Of a DNA stretch of 64,000 bases, positions 1-9,057 are shown in pieces. A program made the position numbers and the translations under genes. Each line of letters begins with the position of its first letter. The first letter of the stretch is position 1. The notes under the pieces are model-generated. The model saw only the letters and a program-made list of their open reading frames with translations, did no database searches and was not told the DNA's origin. The stretch is taken from positions 124,001 through 188,000 of the forward strand of contig JAEEWT010000004.1 of assembly GCA_016287755.1 (NCBI GenBank). The letters run 5' to 3'. This DNA is from Prevotella sp. Lineage in GTDB: Bacteria; Bacteroidota; Bacteroidia; Bacteroidales; Bacteroidaceae.

Positions 1-1459
1 TCGTTATGTAGGTATGGGTGGTGCCATGGAAGCACTGGGAGCTGATATTTCAACCATCGGTACGAACCCCGCAGGTATCGGACTATTCCGTCATACCATG
101 GCCAGTACCTCGTTGAGCGGTCTTGAGTTGCAGGATGCAGAGGACTTCAGTATCGGTAAGAAGACTAAGGTGAGCTTCGATCAGATCGGTTTCGTCTATG
201 CACACCGGTCGGGAGAGAGGTCGTTCCTGAACTTCGCATTCAACTACCACAAGAGTCGTAACTTCAACGATCTGACTGAAGTCAGCGACGGTCTCAATGG
301 TGCATCGCAGAACAAACTCTCTTATGCCAAGGGCTTTGAGCAGTTGTTTGATCTGAACTTCGGTAATACCATCACCGGAAACTCCAACGCTTTCTCTCAG
401 GTGGACTACCTCTACTACAATGCCTTCCTGGGTGATGAAGAGGGTAACCTGTTCTACAACGATGCGAACAGCTACCTGATGCGCAAGGCTTCAAAAGGTC
501 ATATCGGTGCCTATGACTTCAACCTGAGCGGAAATATCAACGACCGTGTTTATCTGGGTTTGACATTAGGCATCAAGGATGTGAACTATAAGTCATACAG
601 CGAATACTCCGAGCAGCTGCTGGATTGGAACATGAAAGGTATCGGTAGTACCACACTGGCTGACGAGCGTCGCATCGACGGTTCAGGTTTCGATATAAAG
701 GCTGGTATCATCTTCCGTCCCGTTGAAACATCTCCGTTCCGCGTCGGTCTGTATGTGAACACTCCGACATGGTATGATCTGAAGACTTCCAACTACACGG
801 AGTTGATCAACAACACCAATGTGGGTCTTTACAAGAGCTTCAACAGCAGCGAGGTGTATGAGTATAAGCTCTATACCCCATGGAAATTCGGTGCTTCTTT
901 AGGACATACCGTTGGCAACTGGCTGGCTCTGGGTCTTACCTATGAGTATGCTGACTACAGTAATCTCGACAGTCGTTATAATACAGGCGGTACCTACGAT
1001 TGGTATTACGATAACTACTACGAGGACAGCGAGAGCGATTACGTAATGAACAATCACACCGAGTCAACCCTCAAGGGTGTTCACACCCTGAAGATAGGTG
1101 GTGAGTACATGCTCGACAACGATCTTTCTTTGAGAGTAGGCTTCAACTACCTCTCTCCGATGTATAGCAAAGACGGCTACAAAGACGGTTCGCTCGACAG
1201 TCCGGGATCCTATTATGCATCAGCCACCGACTATACCAACTGGAAGGGCACGACCCGTATAATGATTGGTGCTGGCTACCGTTTCGACAAGGTGAGCATA
1301 GATTTCGCCTATCAGTATAGTCAGAAGAACGGTGAGTTCAGTCCGTTCATGAGTTATTGGACTGCAGATGGCGAGAACATGTCAGACAATGTCTGCAATC
1401 CTGTGAAACTTAACAAAGAGCGCCATCAGTTATTGTTCACCCTCGGATACCATTTCTAA
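1..1459 (+). CDS. OmpP1/FadL-like outer membrane protein, 5' partial
   Basis: The reading frame is open from base 2, and the visible protein begins RYVGMGGAMEALGADISTIGTNPAG. The GGAM-ALG-D-S-I--NPAG pattern is the N-terminal hatch signature of the FadL/OmpP1 family of 14-stranded outer membrane barrels, which take up hydrophobic molecules. The start codon and signal peptide therefore lie left of the window, and the Met at base 14 is internal. The rest is rich in Tyr, Asn and Gly with alternating beta-strand patterns, and it ends in an aromatic residue (YHF), as outer-membrane barrels do. The substrate cannot be inferred. It is followed 11 bp later by the glycosidase-like gene on the same strand, so it probably heads or belongs to that operon. 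Confidence 0.8.
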   Translation, partial: RYVGMGGAMEALGADISTIGTNPAGIGLFRHTMASTSLSGLELQDAEDFSIGKKTKVSFDQIGFVYAHRSGERSFLNFAFNYHKSRNFNDLTEVSDGLNGASQNKLSYAKGFEQLFDLNFGNTITGNSNAFSQVDYLYYNAFLGDEEGNLFYNDANSYLMRKASKGHIGAYDFNLSGNINDRVYLGLTLGIKDVNYKSYSEYSEQLLDWNMKGIGSTTLADERRIDGSGFDIKAGIIFRPVETSPFRVGLYVNTPTWYDLKTSNYTELINNTNVGLYKSFNSSEVYEYKLYTPWKFGASLGHTVGNWLALGLTYEYADYSNLDSRYNTGGTYDWYYDNYYEDSESDYVMNNHTESTLKGVHTLKIGGEYMLDNDLSLRVGFNYLSPMYSKDGYKDGSLDSPGSYYASATDYTNWKGTTRIMIGAGYRFDKVSIDFAYQYSQKNGEFSPFMSYWTADGENMSDNVCNPVKLNKERHQLLFTLGYHF

Positions 1460-1470
1460 ACGATTATACC

Positions 1471-2958
1471 GTGATACATCATAAAAGAACACTATTCATT
1501 AGCTGCATGCTTTTCTTAGCATGCAGCTATGTTTGTTCTCAGAACAAGCGTGAATTCCGCGGCGCCTGGATACAGGCCGTGAACGGCCAGTGGGTCGGAG
1601 TAGGAACCCAGAAGATGCAGCAGACGCTGACCTACCAGTTGGATGAGCTGATGAAAGATGGGGTGAATGCCATCATCTTCCAGATACGCCCTGAGTGTGA
1701 CGCCCTCTATCAGAGCAATATAGAGCCCTGGAGTCGTTTCCTCACAGGAAAGCAGGGTGTAGCTCCGTCACCTTATTGGGATCCGCTGCAGTGGATGGTC
1801 ACGGAATGTCATAAACGAGGCATGGAACTGCATGCCTGGATCAATCCTTACAGGGCCAAGACAAAAACCACCCATGAGCTCGACAGTCGTCATGTAGCCA
1901 TCAGACATCCGGAGTGGGTGTTCGAGTATGACGATCAGTATATCCTGAATCCCGCCATTCCCGAGTGCCGTAACTTCATCTGTCATGTGGTGGGCGACAT
2001 TGTGCGCCGTTATGATGTGGATGGATTGCATATCGACGATTACTTCTATCCTTATCCTGCTGCCGGTCAGACCATTCCCGACGACCAACTGTTCCGTAGC
2101 AACCCCAGAGGATTCACCAACAAAGGCGACTGGCGCCGCGATAACGTGAACCTCTTCATCCGTCAGCTCAGCGACACCATCCACCAGAACAAGCCGTGGG
2201 TGAAGTTCGGCGTTTCGCCGTTCGGCATCTACCGTAACAAGAAGAACGATCCTAATGGTAGTAATACCAATGGCTTGCAGAACTACGATGATCTCTATGC
2301 CGATGTCCTTCTCTGGGTGAACAAGGGATGGGTGGACTACAATGTACCGCAGCTGTATTGGGAGATCGGTCATAAATCTGCCGACTACCAGGAACTGATA
2401 GGGTGGTGGAACAGATATGCTTCCAACCGTCCGCTGTTCATCGGTGAGGACGTGGAACGTACGGTGAAGAATGCCGACCTGCGTAATCCCAACACCCACC
2501 AGCTGGCGGCAAAGGTGCAGTTACGTTCTCAGATGCGGAACGTACAGGGTGCTGTTCTTTGGTATGCCAAGGCCGCAGTAGATAACATCGGTAACTACGG
2601 AACATCGCTTCGCAGCACCTATTGGAGATATCCTGCTCTGCAGCCGCAGATGCCGTTTATCGACGGTAAGGCGCCTAAGAAGGTGCGTAAGCCCAAGGTT
2701 ATCAATACCCAAGAAGACGGTAATGTGATTTTTTGGCGCGAGCCGAAGGGGAAGGGCTGGAAGAACCAGGCTGTGCGTTATGTGGTGTATCGCTTCAACA
2801 ACGGAGAGCGTATCAATATCGATGATCCCTCACATATCGTTGCCATTACCCCCAACACCTTCTACCGTCTGCCAGCCCGCAGTCAGCACTCCACCTATGT
2901 CATCACTGCCCTCGACCAACTGAGTAACGAGAGTAAGATCAAAAAGGTGAAGTACTAA
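1471..2958 (+). CDS. Family 10-like glycosyl hydrolase (GHL10/DUF187), secreted
   Basis: A 495-residue protein with a GTG start, chosen because it begins 11 bp after the previous stop and opens a good signal peptide (basic start, hydrophobic core, then CSYVCSQ). The mature part starts FRGAWIQ and has the GHL10 hallmarks: QLDELMKDGVNAIIFQIRP, WDPLQWMVTECHKRGMELHAWINPYRA and the IDDYFYPYP segment. The family is a TIM-barrel related to GH13/GH10 enzymes, usually annotated as a glycosyl-hydrolase-like lipoprotein. Family members are periplasmic or surface proteins thought to act on glycans, but the substrate is unsettled. The C-terminal ~90 residues look like a fibronectin-III-type module. The stop codon abuts the next start, indicating translational coupling. 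Confidence 0.82.
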   Translation: MIHHKRTLFISCMLFLACSYVCSQNKREFRGAWIQAVNGQWVGVGTQKMQQTLTYQLDELMKDGVNAIIFQIRPECDALYQSNIEPWSRFLTGKQGVAPSPYWDPLQWMVTECHKRGMELHAWINPYRAKTKTTHELDSRHVAIRHPEWVFEYDDQYILNPAIPECRNFICHVVGDIVRRYDVDGLHIDDYFYPYPAAGQTIPDDQLFRSNPRGFTNKGDWRRDNVNLFIRQLSDTIHQNKPWVKFGVSPFGIYRNKKNDPNGSNTNGLQNYDDLYADVLLWVNKGWVDYNVPQLYWEIGHKSADYQELIGWWNRYASNRPLFIGEDVERTVKNADLRNPNTHQLAAKVQLRSQMRNVQGAVLWYAKAAVDNIGNYGTSLRSTYWRYPALQPQMPFIDGKAPKKVRKPKVINTQEDGNVIFWREPKGKGWKNQAVRYVVYRFNNGERINIDDPSHIVAITPNTFYRLPARSQHSTYVITALDQLSNESKIKKVKY

Positions 2959-4053
2959 ATGAACAAAATGGCAATGATCATATTCATGTTGTTGCCCCTC
3001 TTGGGCAATGTGTATGTGCTATGGCATGTATGGCGCATCCTGCCGCTTCCCACCTGGGCGAAGATAGTGGTGGTATCGGTGATGCTGTTCGCCTTCCTGC
3101 TGTTGTTCGTCGGGTTCTCCCGTCATATACACCTGAGTATGCCCCTTGCCACGGTGGTCTATGAGATCGGCACCTCGTCGCTGTTCATCCTGCTCTACCT
3201 GTTCATGACTTTCCTTTTGTTGGATATCGGGCGCATTTTACACTTGGTACCAGCACACTTCCTGAAGAACAGCTGGGCAGGTACGCTCACGGTGACGATA
3301 GCCATGTTGGTGATCTTCATCTATGGCAATATCCATTATCATCAGAAGTACAGACAGCCGTTGACGTTGACCACCCAGAAAACCCTCAGTTGCCCGATGA
3401 AGGTGGTGATGTTGAGCGATCTGCACCTTGGCTATCATAACCGAAGAGGCGAACTGGCCAAGTGGGTGAACCGCATCAATGAAGAAAAAGCCGATCTGAT
3501 TCTGGTGGCTGGTGATATCATCGACAAGAACATTCAGCCGCTCGAAGAGCAGGAGATGCACCAGGAGTTCCTTCGTTTAAATGCTCCCGTTGTAGCTTGT
3601 TTAGGTAATCATGAGTATTATGGAGGCGAATCGAATGCACTGCTGTTCTATAAGAAAGCTGATATCACCTTACTGCGTGATAGCATGATAACGGTGGGCG
3701 ATCTGTGTATCATCGGCAGGGACGACCGTACCCATCCAAAACGAAAAACGCTCAGTAACTTGATGAATGGTGTTGACCGTTCTAAATACCTCATTCTGCT
3801 CGACCATCAGCCCTATCATCTTGAGGAGGCGGAGCAGAACGGCATTGATTTCCAGTTGAGCGGGCACACCCATCACGGTCAGGTATGGCCCATCTCTTGG
3901 ATTACCGATAGAATATACGAGTGTGCCTTCGGCGAATGGCAACGAGGCAGCACCCGCTATTATGTCACCAGCGGCATGGGTCTTTGGGGTGGTAAGTTCA
4001 GAATCGGTACCCGTTCAGAGTACGTGGTGGCAGAGATTACACCCGACAGGTAA
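2959..4053 (+). CDS. Membrane-anchored metallophosphoesterase (YkuE-like)
   Basis: The N-terminal ~125 residues carry about four hydrophobic segments (near 5-25, 34-53, 66-92 and 107-123). After residue 145 comes a calcineurin-like phosphoesterase domain. Its metal ligands are visible in order: SDLHLG (Asp154, His156), GDIID (Asp186), GNHEY (Asn217, His218), LLDHQP and SGHTHHGQVWP. The arrangement matches the YkuE/YaeI group, which hydrolyses phosphoesters at the cytoplasmic membrane; UDP-2,3-diacylglucosamine-like substrates are known for relatives, but no specificity can be read here. The ATG directly follows the stop of the GHL10 gene with no spacer. The gene is convergent with a small lipoprotein gene across a hairpin at 4043-4064. 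Confidence 0.85.
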   Translation: MNKMAMIIFMLLPLLGNVYVLWHVWRILPLPTWAKIVVVSVMLFAFLLLFVGFSRHIHLSMPLATVVYEIGTSSLFILLYLFMTFLLLDIGRILHLVPAHFLKNSWAGTLTVTIAMLVIFIYGNIHYHQKYRQPLTLTTQKTLSCPMKVVMLSDLHLGYHNRRGELAKWVNRINEEKADLILVAGDIIDKNIQPLEEQEMHQEFLRLNAPVVACLGNHEYYGGESNALLFYKKADITLLRDSMITVGDLCIIGRDDRTHPKRKTLSNLMNGVDRSKYLILLDHQPYHLEEAEQNGIDFQLSGHTHHGQVWPISWITDRIYECAFGEWQRGSTRYYVTSGMGLWGGKFRIGTRSEYVVAEITPDR

Positions 4054-4064
4054 TTGTCTGTCGG
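4043..4064. terminator. Bidirectional hairpin between convergent genes
   Basis: CCGACAG (4043-4049) pairs perfectly with CTGTCGG (4058-4064) across an 8-base loop. It overlaps the metallophosphoesterase stop codon and ends just before the end of the convergent lipoprotein gene, so it could stop transcripts from both sides. The following T-tract on the + strand is short. Confidence 0.55.
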
Positions 4065-4472
4065 CTATTTCGTGTAGTCTTTCGGTGTGAACAGGTAGTC
4101 GTACAGTTTCTTTCCTTTGTTCTTCGACGAGAAGTAAATATAGCGGAAGTTATACTTTGCCTCCTTGTAGCGTATCAGGGTAGGAGCGTTCATCACATCG
4201 CTGAGCAGTGCCTTATGGATATCCTTCTCAGCATCACCCGTCAGCAGCGTGTCGGCTTCACCCCGCAAGGAATAGTAATAACAAATGGTCTTACTCCCGC
4301 GATCGAAGGTCATACTGTCGGAGATAACATTTGCATCAACCGGTGCAGGACAGTATTTCTCCGTATATTCCTTACATTCCCGTTCCGTCCTTTCGTCCAG
4401 GTTCTCATGACAGGCACTGAGTCCTGCTCCCAAAATCATTGCCATCATCATGGCTCTTGCAAATCCCTTCAT
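4065..4472 (-). CDS. Small predicted lipoprotein of unknown function
   Basis: A 135-residue protein with a signal peptide ending in a lipobox-like LSAC (residues 18-21), so it is probably a lipoprotein. The mature part is charged and Tyr-rich with no motif I recognise. Two cysteines in the mature region (ECKEYTEKYC) could form a disulfide. It lies about 60 bp downstream of tamB on the same strand. The spacer holds the polypyrimidine repeat at 4497-4540, so co-transcription with tamB is possible but not shown. Confidence 0.65.
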   Translation of the reverse strand: MKGFARAMMMAMILGAGLSACHENLDERTERECKEYTEKYCPAPVDANVISDSMTFDRGSKTICYYYSLRGEADTLLTGDAEKDIHKALLSDVMNAPTLIRYKEAKYNFRYIYFSSKNKGKKLYDYLFTPKDYTK

Positions 4473-4496
4473 ATTTCAATTTTCAATTTTACCTTT

Positions 4497-4540
4497 TCCT
4501 CACTCCTCATTCCACATTCCTCATTCCACATTCCTCACTT
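4497..4540. repeat. CATTCCACA/CTCAC-type simple repeat
   Basis: The spacer between tamB and the small lipoprotein gene contains tandem variants of CTCATTCCACATTC (two near-identical 14-base units flanked by CCTCACT). The same repeat family recurs at 14739-14771 and 14822-14854, inside nspC at 45370-45408 and at 58755-58790. It runs a few bases into the 3' end of tamB. Confidence 0.7.
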
Positions 4541-7500
4541 CTTGATTCCAAACAAGTCACGCCAGTTATTAAAGTCCTTCTTCATGATCAGACCCACACC
4601 CTGTGTTGTAAGACTGTTTCGGGTGAAATACCGGTCGTTGGTCTGGTTATACACCTTAATGGCCAGGTTACCACTGGGGAACAGCAGGTAGCGCACATCG
4701 AAGTCACCGATGAACGATGTGGTGGCATTGGCATTATCGCGGTAGCCGAACTGTCCGTTAATCAGCAATCGGTTGTTCAGCAGTCGTCCGCTGAGCAGAC
4801 CCTCGTATTCGGCATTGTTCCATCCCTCATCACCTGTAGAGATATTTGCGCCGAAGTTCCAGTTACTGGTGTTGACGAACGAGCTCAGCACCGAGTTGAT
4901 TTGCTGACTGATGGTGCCGCTGAGTAACGACTGCATGGCCAGACTGGTCTGACTCTGGGTGTTGTTTTCGCCGGCGTTGTTGGTGTTCTGCGTATAGAAA
5001 CGACCGATGCTGAGCAGGTATATCACCTGTTGGTTCATCTCCTCCTCGCCGTTGATGAGTGCCCTTACCATCTGCTTGGCATCGGTATTGACGGTAGGCA
5101 GGTCGAGGTCGAACTCCACATGCGGCTCCTGCGGTGTTCCTGTGATGTTCATCAGACAGTCAACACGGATGTTATTACTACTGAAGCTCCTACCAATCTG
5201 CAGGTCGGAAAGGGGAACACCGCTGACGGTGTATAACGCCTTCAGGTTCAGTACGGCATCATAGGGATCACCGCCAAAGACGATGGTGCTGCCCTGCTGG
5301 AACTGGAAGTCCTTCTTGATGATGTTCTGAATGGTGAGCTTATAGACTCCATGGTCCACATTATAGTTTCCGAACATATCGAACGCCCCCTTATTAAAAT
5401 AGGTAGCATGGATGGCCCCGTTACCGTTGAGTGCGATATAGTCACCGCTGGTCTGATCCATCAGCACCCGCAGGGTGAAGTCGGGCGTGGTATTGATCAG
5501 GAAGTTGATATGGATATCCGAAGGAATATCCGGTCGTTCTACGGGTACTCCTGTCACCTCCTTCACCATCTCCGTTTCGTTCTTATCTCTCCAGGTGATG
5601 AACTCCTGTTTAGAGATGGCATCCGGACTCGCTGCGTTGTATTCTATGAACGAGTTACGCTCGGGTGTTCCGCTGATGTCGAAGTCGATCCGTCCGCTTC
5701 TTCCTGTGATGGCGCAGTTTCCTGAGGCAATGACGGTGCCGTAGAATGTGTTATCGCCGTAGGTGGGGAAGTCGTAGCACAGCAAGTGCTGCGCCTGAAT
5801 ATCCAGGTCGAAAGTGAGTCGGGTGAGATGTTTATGATGCAGTGCTCCGCTGAGGATACCGATGTTTCCATTCCTGTCGCGAATGGTGTCAGCGCGGAAG
5901 ATGATCTCGTCGGGAATCAGTCTGACGGTATCGTTCTGCATCACATATTGCGTATTCAATGTGGTGATGTCGAAGCCGCCGTTACCCACGATCATACCTG
6001 TGAGGTTGATCTCACTGAGATCGCCAGCCAACCGCAGGTCGCCCGTACCTCGTGCCTCCACATTATCCATGAAGCTCCCGCAGAACGACTCCAGGAACTC
6101 CAGTCGTGTGTTCCTGGCACCAATGGCCAGATCAATCTCATGACGGGCTGGCGACACGAAGCCTTTGACAAGCGTCTGTGCCTGATCCGTTTCATCGGCA
6201 TGAGCATCGATGTCGATCTGCTTGTCATCCTCGTTCCAGTTCACTGCTGCATAGAGCGTTCCCATCCGTCCTTCCTGGAAACGGAACTCGCCTACCGACA
6301 GGTTGGCGTAGGCCTGGGGATGATGGAAGACCGCCTTGACGCAAGCCTTCCCCGATGCTTTACCGCTAAATTCCACCGAATGGAAGTTCACGAGGTTCAG
6401 GATATAGTTCACATCCACATCTTGTAAGTCGGCCACGAGTGAGTCGGCCGCCGATTCCGTGCCCTTACCGGTGATGATGATATGCTGTTTGTTATGCTCG
6501 ATGGCGAAGTAGTCAACCAGCAGGTTCTTCTCGCTATAGATGATATCCGAGGGTTGCACGTGCCATACGGTGTCGTTGACCAGCACTTCCGAGGGGTGGA
6601 TACGCATGTGTGCCGCAGCCTTCCCCTGGTCGGTCTTGAAGAACTCCGTGGTACTGTTGAATGTTCCCTTGATGGGGTGGGGCTGGTTGTTGTTCCAGTT
6701 CAGACTGGTGATGAGCTCGTTATTCGCGGCGTTGGCATTGAGGTTGATGTCCAATCGCTGACCGTTATCCATCAGTTTGCGCAGATGACTACTCACGAGG
6801 AGCTCGTTCACATCCGATGTGTGCAGACTCACGATGCCGTCTTCATAGCTTCCGCCATCGTAGGTGAAAGCAGGTAACCGCATGGTCATATCCATCTTCT
6901 GCGCCTGGTCGTTCATGGTTCCTTCCACATGCATCGGCTGGTTCAGCGTCACGGGGATATGGAGGAAGGTGTTCAGCCAGTCCGAACGTGTGATATCTGC
7001 GTTGATGGTGAAGTTGTTATGACGCACATTGTTGGTCTTGGGCAGACCGGGCAGGGTGGGGAGCTTCGAGCCGATGAAGTTGATAATGCTCTGTGGCAGC
7101 GAAGCATAGTCGTACTGACCATGGATATTCACATTACCGAAGTCGCTCTGCATGTTCAGGTACCGCACGTCTCCATCATTGGCCGCCAGCAGGTGAAGAT
7201 CGTTCAATGCATAACTCTCCTCCGAGGAGGTCATCGAGAAATTGCTGATGTCGAGCGTACCGTTCATGTTACTGAGCGAGTTACCGGTGAAGTCGGCATC
7301 GATGTCGGCATCGAAAGAAGCATCCTTGAACTGGTTCGACAGATGCAGGGCCTGCGGATTGAAGTGGCGAACGGTACCGGTGAGGTTGGCTTTCGACTGC
7401 TGACCGTTTAACAGAATCATACCCGAAACATCAATGTCGCCATTGGGATCCGTCAGGGTTAGCTGACCGTTAAAGGTGTTCTTCTGATAATCGCCATCAA

Positions 7501-8932
7501 TGGATAAGTCGTTGTATACGTAGTTGTTATACTGGAATTTCTGAATGTTTCCTTTGAGTGCAATACGTTGGTCGTTACCCTTGCGTAGCGTACCATCGAC
7601 ATCCAGGTTCGCCGAGATGTTTCCGAACCGTTCATCATCGAGCACACGTCGTAGGTTGAAATCATTCGTCACGATATTCGCATGCATTTGCTGGTGCTGC
7701 TTGGCCAGTTGCAGTTTCGCATTACCCGCATCTGAGAGGAGTGATCCGTTCAAGGTTATCTCTTCTGTACCCGTACCATGCGCCTCCCCTTGGAAATCCA
7801 CATCGCCCAGTCGTACAATCTCTGCCGGAATGTCCATGTTCTTCCCTTGCAGGTTCTTCGAGAGCACGTCGATGGTGTGCCCGCTGAGTCGTAGGTTATC
7901 CACCTTGGTGTACCAACGCGGAGTACTGTTGATATGACTCATGCTGCCGCTTACCTTCAAGTCGATGTCATCTTGGTCGCCATGGAGCAGCAGGTGGTTC
8001 ACTTGCAGTAACGAATGTGTTCCCGTGCCCGAAACGGTGAGCTGCATAGGGTTGGTGAACGACTGCAGCATGGGCTCGAAGCAGGCTATGTCGCTGGGTG
8101 TGATGGTTGAGCGCGGTACCTGGAATGCGTACTGCAGTGTACCGGGCTTCAAACGGTTGTCCACCAGTTGGTAGGACGCCCCGATACTGTCAACCAATAC
8201 ACGACTATTCGGCAGTTTGAGCGAGAAATCCTTCAGGAATGCCTGTTGCTTGTCAGCTTTCAGACGGAACGACAGGTTCTGGATATCCAATCCCGACGCC
8301 TCCCTGAGCGATATCTTCTTGACCGTAGCCTCCAGGTTGTCATCCGTTAGCGTGGGTAACAGGATATGAGCACTGATATCGTTGACATGTAAGTGGTTAG
8401 GGTTGAATTGACCATTCGTTGGCGGAAGGTCGTAACGGTCGTATTTGATACTTCCATGACGGATAATCAATGAGCCTATACTGATGTCGAGTGGTGTGTG
8501 CTGGGTGGTATCCTTCGAGGCCAGCGAGTCAAGCGCAAACTGGTAGTTGGCAGGTGTGAATGCATCTTTTTTATAGAAACGTCCCTGCAGACCGAACAGT
8601 TGCGCCGATGAGATCGAGATCTTTCCTTGGGGGATGGAGAGGAGGCGCACCTTGGCTGACAGTCGTGAGGCATGGATCATGGTATCTCCTTGCTGGTCGT
8701 TAATGAGCACATCATCGATAATCAGGCGGTTCAGGATACCCACGTTCACCTTTCCCACACGCACTTCCGTACCCAGTTTGTTAGAGAGGAATCTGCTGGT
8801 TTGATGGCCGATATAACCCTGTACTGCTGGAATGTGCAGCAGTATAATCAGCAATAGGTACAAACCAGCCAAGGTCCATACTATGCCACTGATGATGTGT
8901 GTCAGTCGTTTCAATCTATATTTCGAACGCAA
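4535..8932 (-). CDS. tamB: Translocation and assembly module protein TamB
   Basis: A very long protein (about 1465 residues) with one N-terminal membrane anchor (residues ~12-35) followed by an AsmA-like start (LSNKLGTEVRVGKVNVGILNRLIIDDV). Repetitive beta-strand sequence fills the rest, ending in the conserved TamB C-terminal domain (residues ~1080-1465, including FGGDPYDAVLNLKA and LSSFVNTSNW). TamB-like proteins span the periplasm as a hydrophobic groove and are linked to phospholipid transport and outer-membrane protein assembly. The start is odd: the frame has no ATG before residue 85. The first possible start is TTG at 8930-8932, which overlaps a good promoter box, so TTG at 8912-8914 (residue 7) is an alternative. 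It is divergent from nqrA. Confidence 0.88.
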   Translation of the reverse strand: MRSKYRLKRLTHIISGIVWTLAGLYLLLIILLHIPAVQGYIGHQTSRFLSNKLGTEVRVGKVNVGILNRLIIDDVLINDQQGDTMIHASRLSAKVRLLSIPQGKISISSAQLFGLQGRFYKKDAFTPANYQFALDSLASKDTTQHTPLDISIGSLIIRHGSIKYDRYDLPPTNGQFNPNHLHVNDISAHILLPTLTDDNLEATVKKISLREASGLDIQNLSFRLKADKQQAFLKDFSLKLPNSRVLVDSIGASYQLVDNRLKPGTLQYAFQVPRSTITPSDIACFEPMLQSFTNPMQLTVSGTGTHSLLQVNHLLLHGDQDDIDLKVSGSMSHINSTPRWYTKVDNLRLSGHTIDVLSKNLQGKNMDIPAEIVRLGDVDFQGEAHGTGTEEITLNGSLLSDAGNAKLQLAKQHQQMHANIVTNDFNLRRVLDDERFGNISANLDVDGTLRKGNDQRIALKGNIQKFQYNNYVYNDLSIDGDYQKNTFNGQLTLTDPNGDIDVSGMILLNGQQSKANLTGTVRHFNPQALHLSNQFKDASFDADIDADFTGNSLSNMNGTLDISNFSMTSSEESYALNDLHLLAANDGDVRYLNMQSDFGNVNIHGQYDYASLPQSIINFIGSKLPTLPGLPKTNNVRHNNFTINADITRSDWLNTFLHIPVTLNQPMHVEGTMNDQAQKMDMTMRLPAFTYDGGSYEDGIVSLHTSDVNELLVSSHLRKLMDNGQRLDINLNANAANNELITSLNWNNNQPHPIKGTFNSTTEFFKTDQGKAAAHMRIHPSEVLVNDTVWHVQPSDIIYSEKNLLVDYFAIEHNKQHIIITGKGTESAADSLVADLQDVDVNYILNLVNFHSVEFSGKASGKACVKAVFHHPQAYANLSVGEFRFQEGRMGTLYAAVNWNEDDKQIDIDAHADETDQAQTLVKGFVSPARHEIDLAIGARNTRLEFLESFCGSFMDNVEARGTGDLRLAGDLSEINLTGMIVGNGGFDITTLNTQYVMQNDTVRLIPDEIIFRADTIRDRNGNIGILSGALHHKHLTRLTFDLDIQAQHLLCYDFPTYGDNTFYGTVIASGNCAITGRSGRIDFDISGTPERNSFIEYNAASPDAISKQEFITWRDKNETEMVKEVTGVPVERPDIPSDIHINFLINTTPDFTLRVLMDQTSGDYIALNGNGAIHATYFNKGAFDMFGNYNVDHGVYKLTIQNIIKKDFQFQQGSTIVFGGDPYDAVLNLKALYTVSGVPLSDLQIGRSFSSNNIRVDCLMNITGTPQEPHVEFDLDLPTVNTDAKQMVRALINGEEEMNQQVIYLLSIGRFYTQNTNNAGENNTQSQTSLAMQSLLSGTISQQINSVLSSFVNTSNWNFGANISTGDEGWNNAEYEGLLSGRLLNNRLLINGQFGYRDNANATTSFIGDFDVRYLLFPSGNLAIKVYNQTNDRYFTRNSLTTQGVGLIMKKDFNNWRDLFGIKK

Positions 8933-9010
8933 AAGTACATCAAAATATTCGCATTTTGGAATAATTCGTGGCTTTTTTGTGCAATATTTGCAAAAAATTC
9001 CTTAATTTTG
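8930..9010. promoter_or_regulatory. Divergent promoter region tamB/nqrA
   Basis: On the - strand the box TACTTTTG (plus coordinates 8930-8937) fits the Bacteroidota -7 consensus TAnnTTTG for tamB. On the + strand TAATTTTG (9003-9010) fits for nqrA, with a TTG at 8988-8990 only 12 bp upstream and another at 8977-8979. The tamB box overlaps the first possible start codon of tamB, so its transcript would have almost no leader. Confidence 0.5.
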
Positions 9011-9057
9011 CAGCATCTTTGTGTAGAGTAACCAATAATCTCATTTAAATAAATGCT

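Noticed and set aside
1768..2499. A 243-codon open frame on the - strand inside the GHL10 gene
   Set aside because: It lies wholly inside a well-supported gene and has no family similarity; it reflects codon bias on the opposite strand.
5786..6427. A 213-codon open frame on the + strand inside tamB
   Set aside because: Opposite-strand open frames recur throughout tamB because of its composition; none has a start context or recognised domain.
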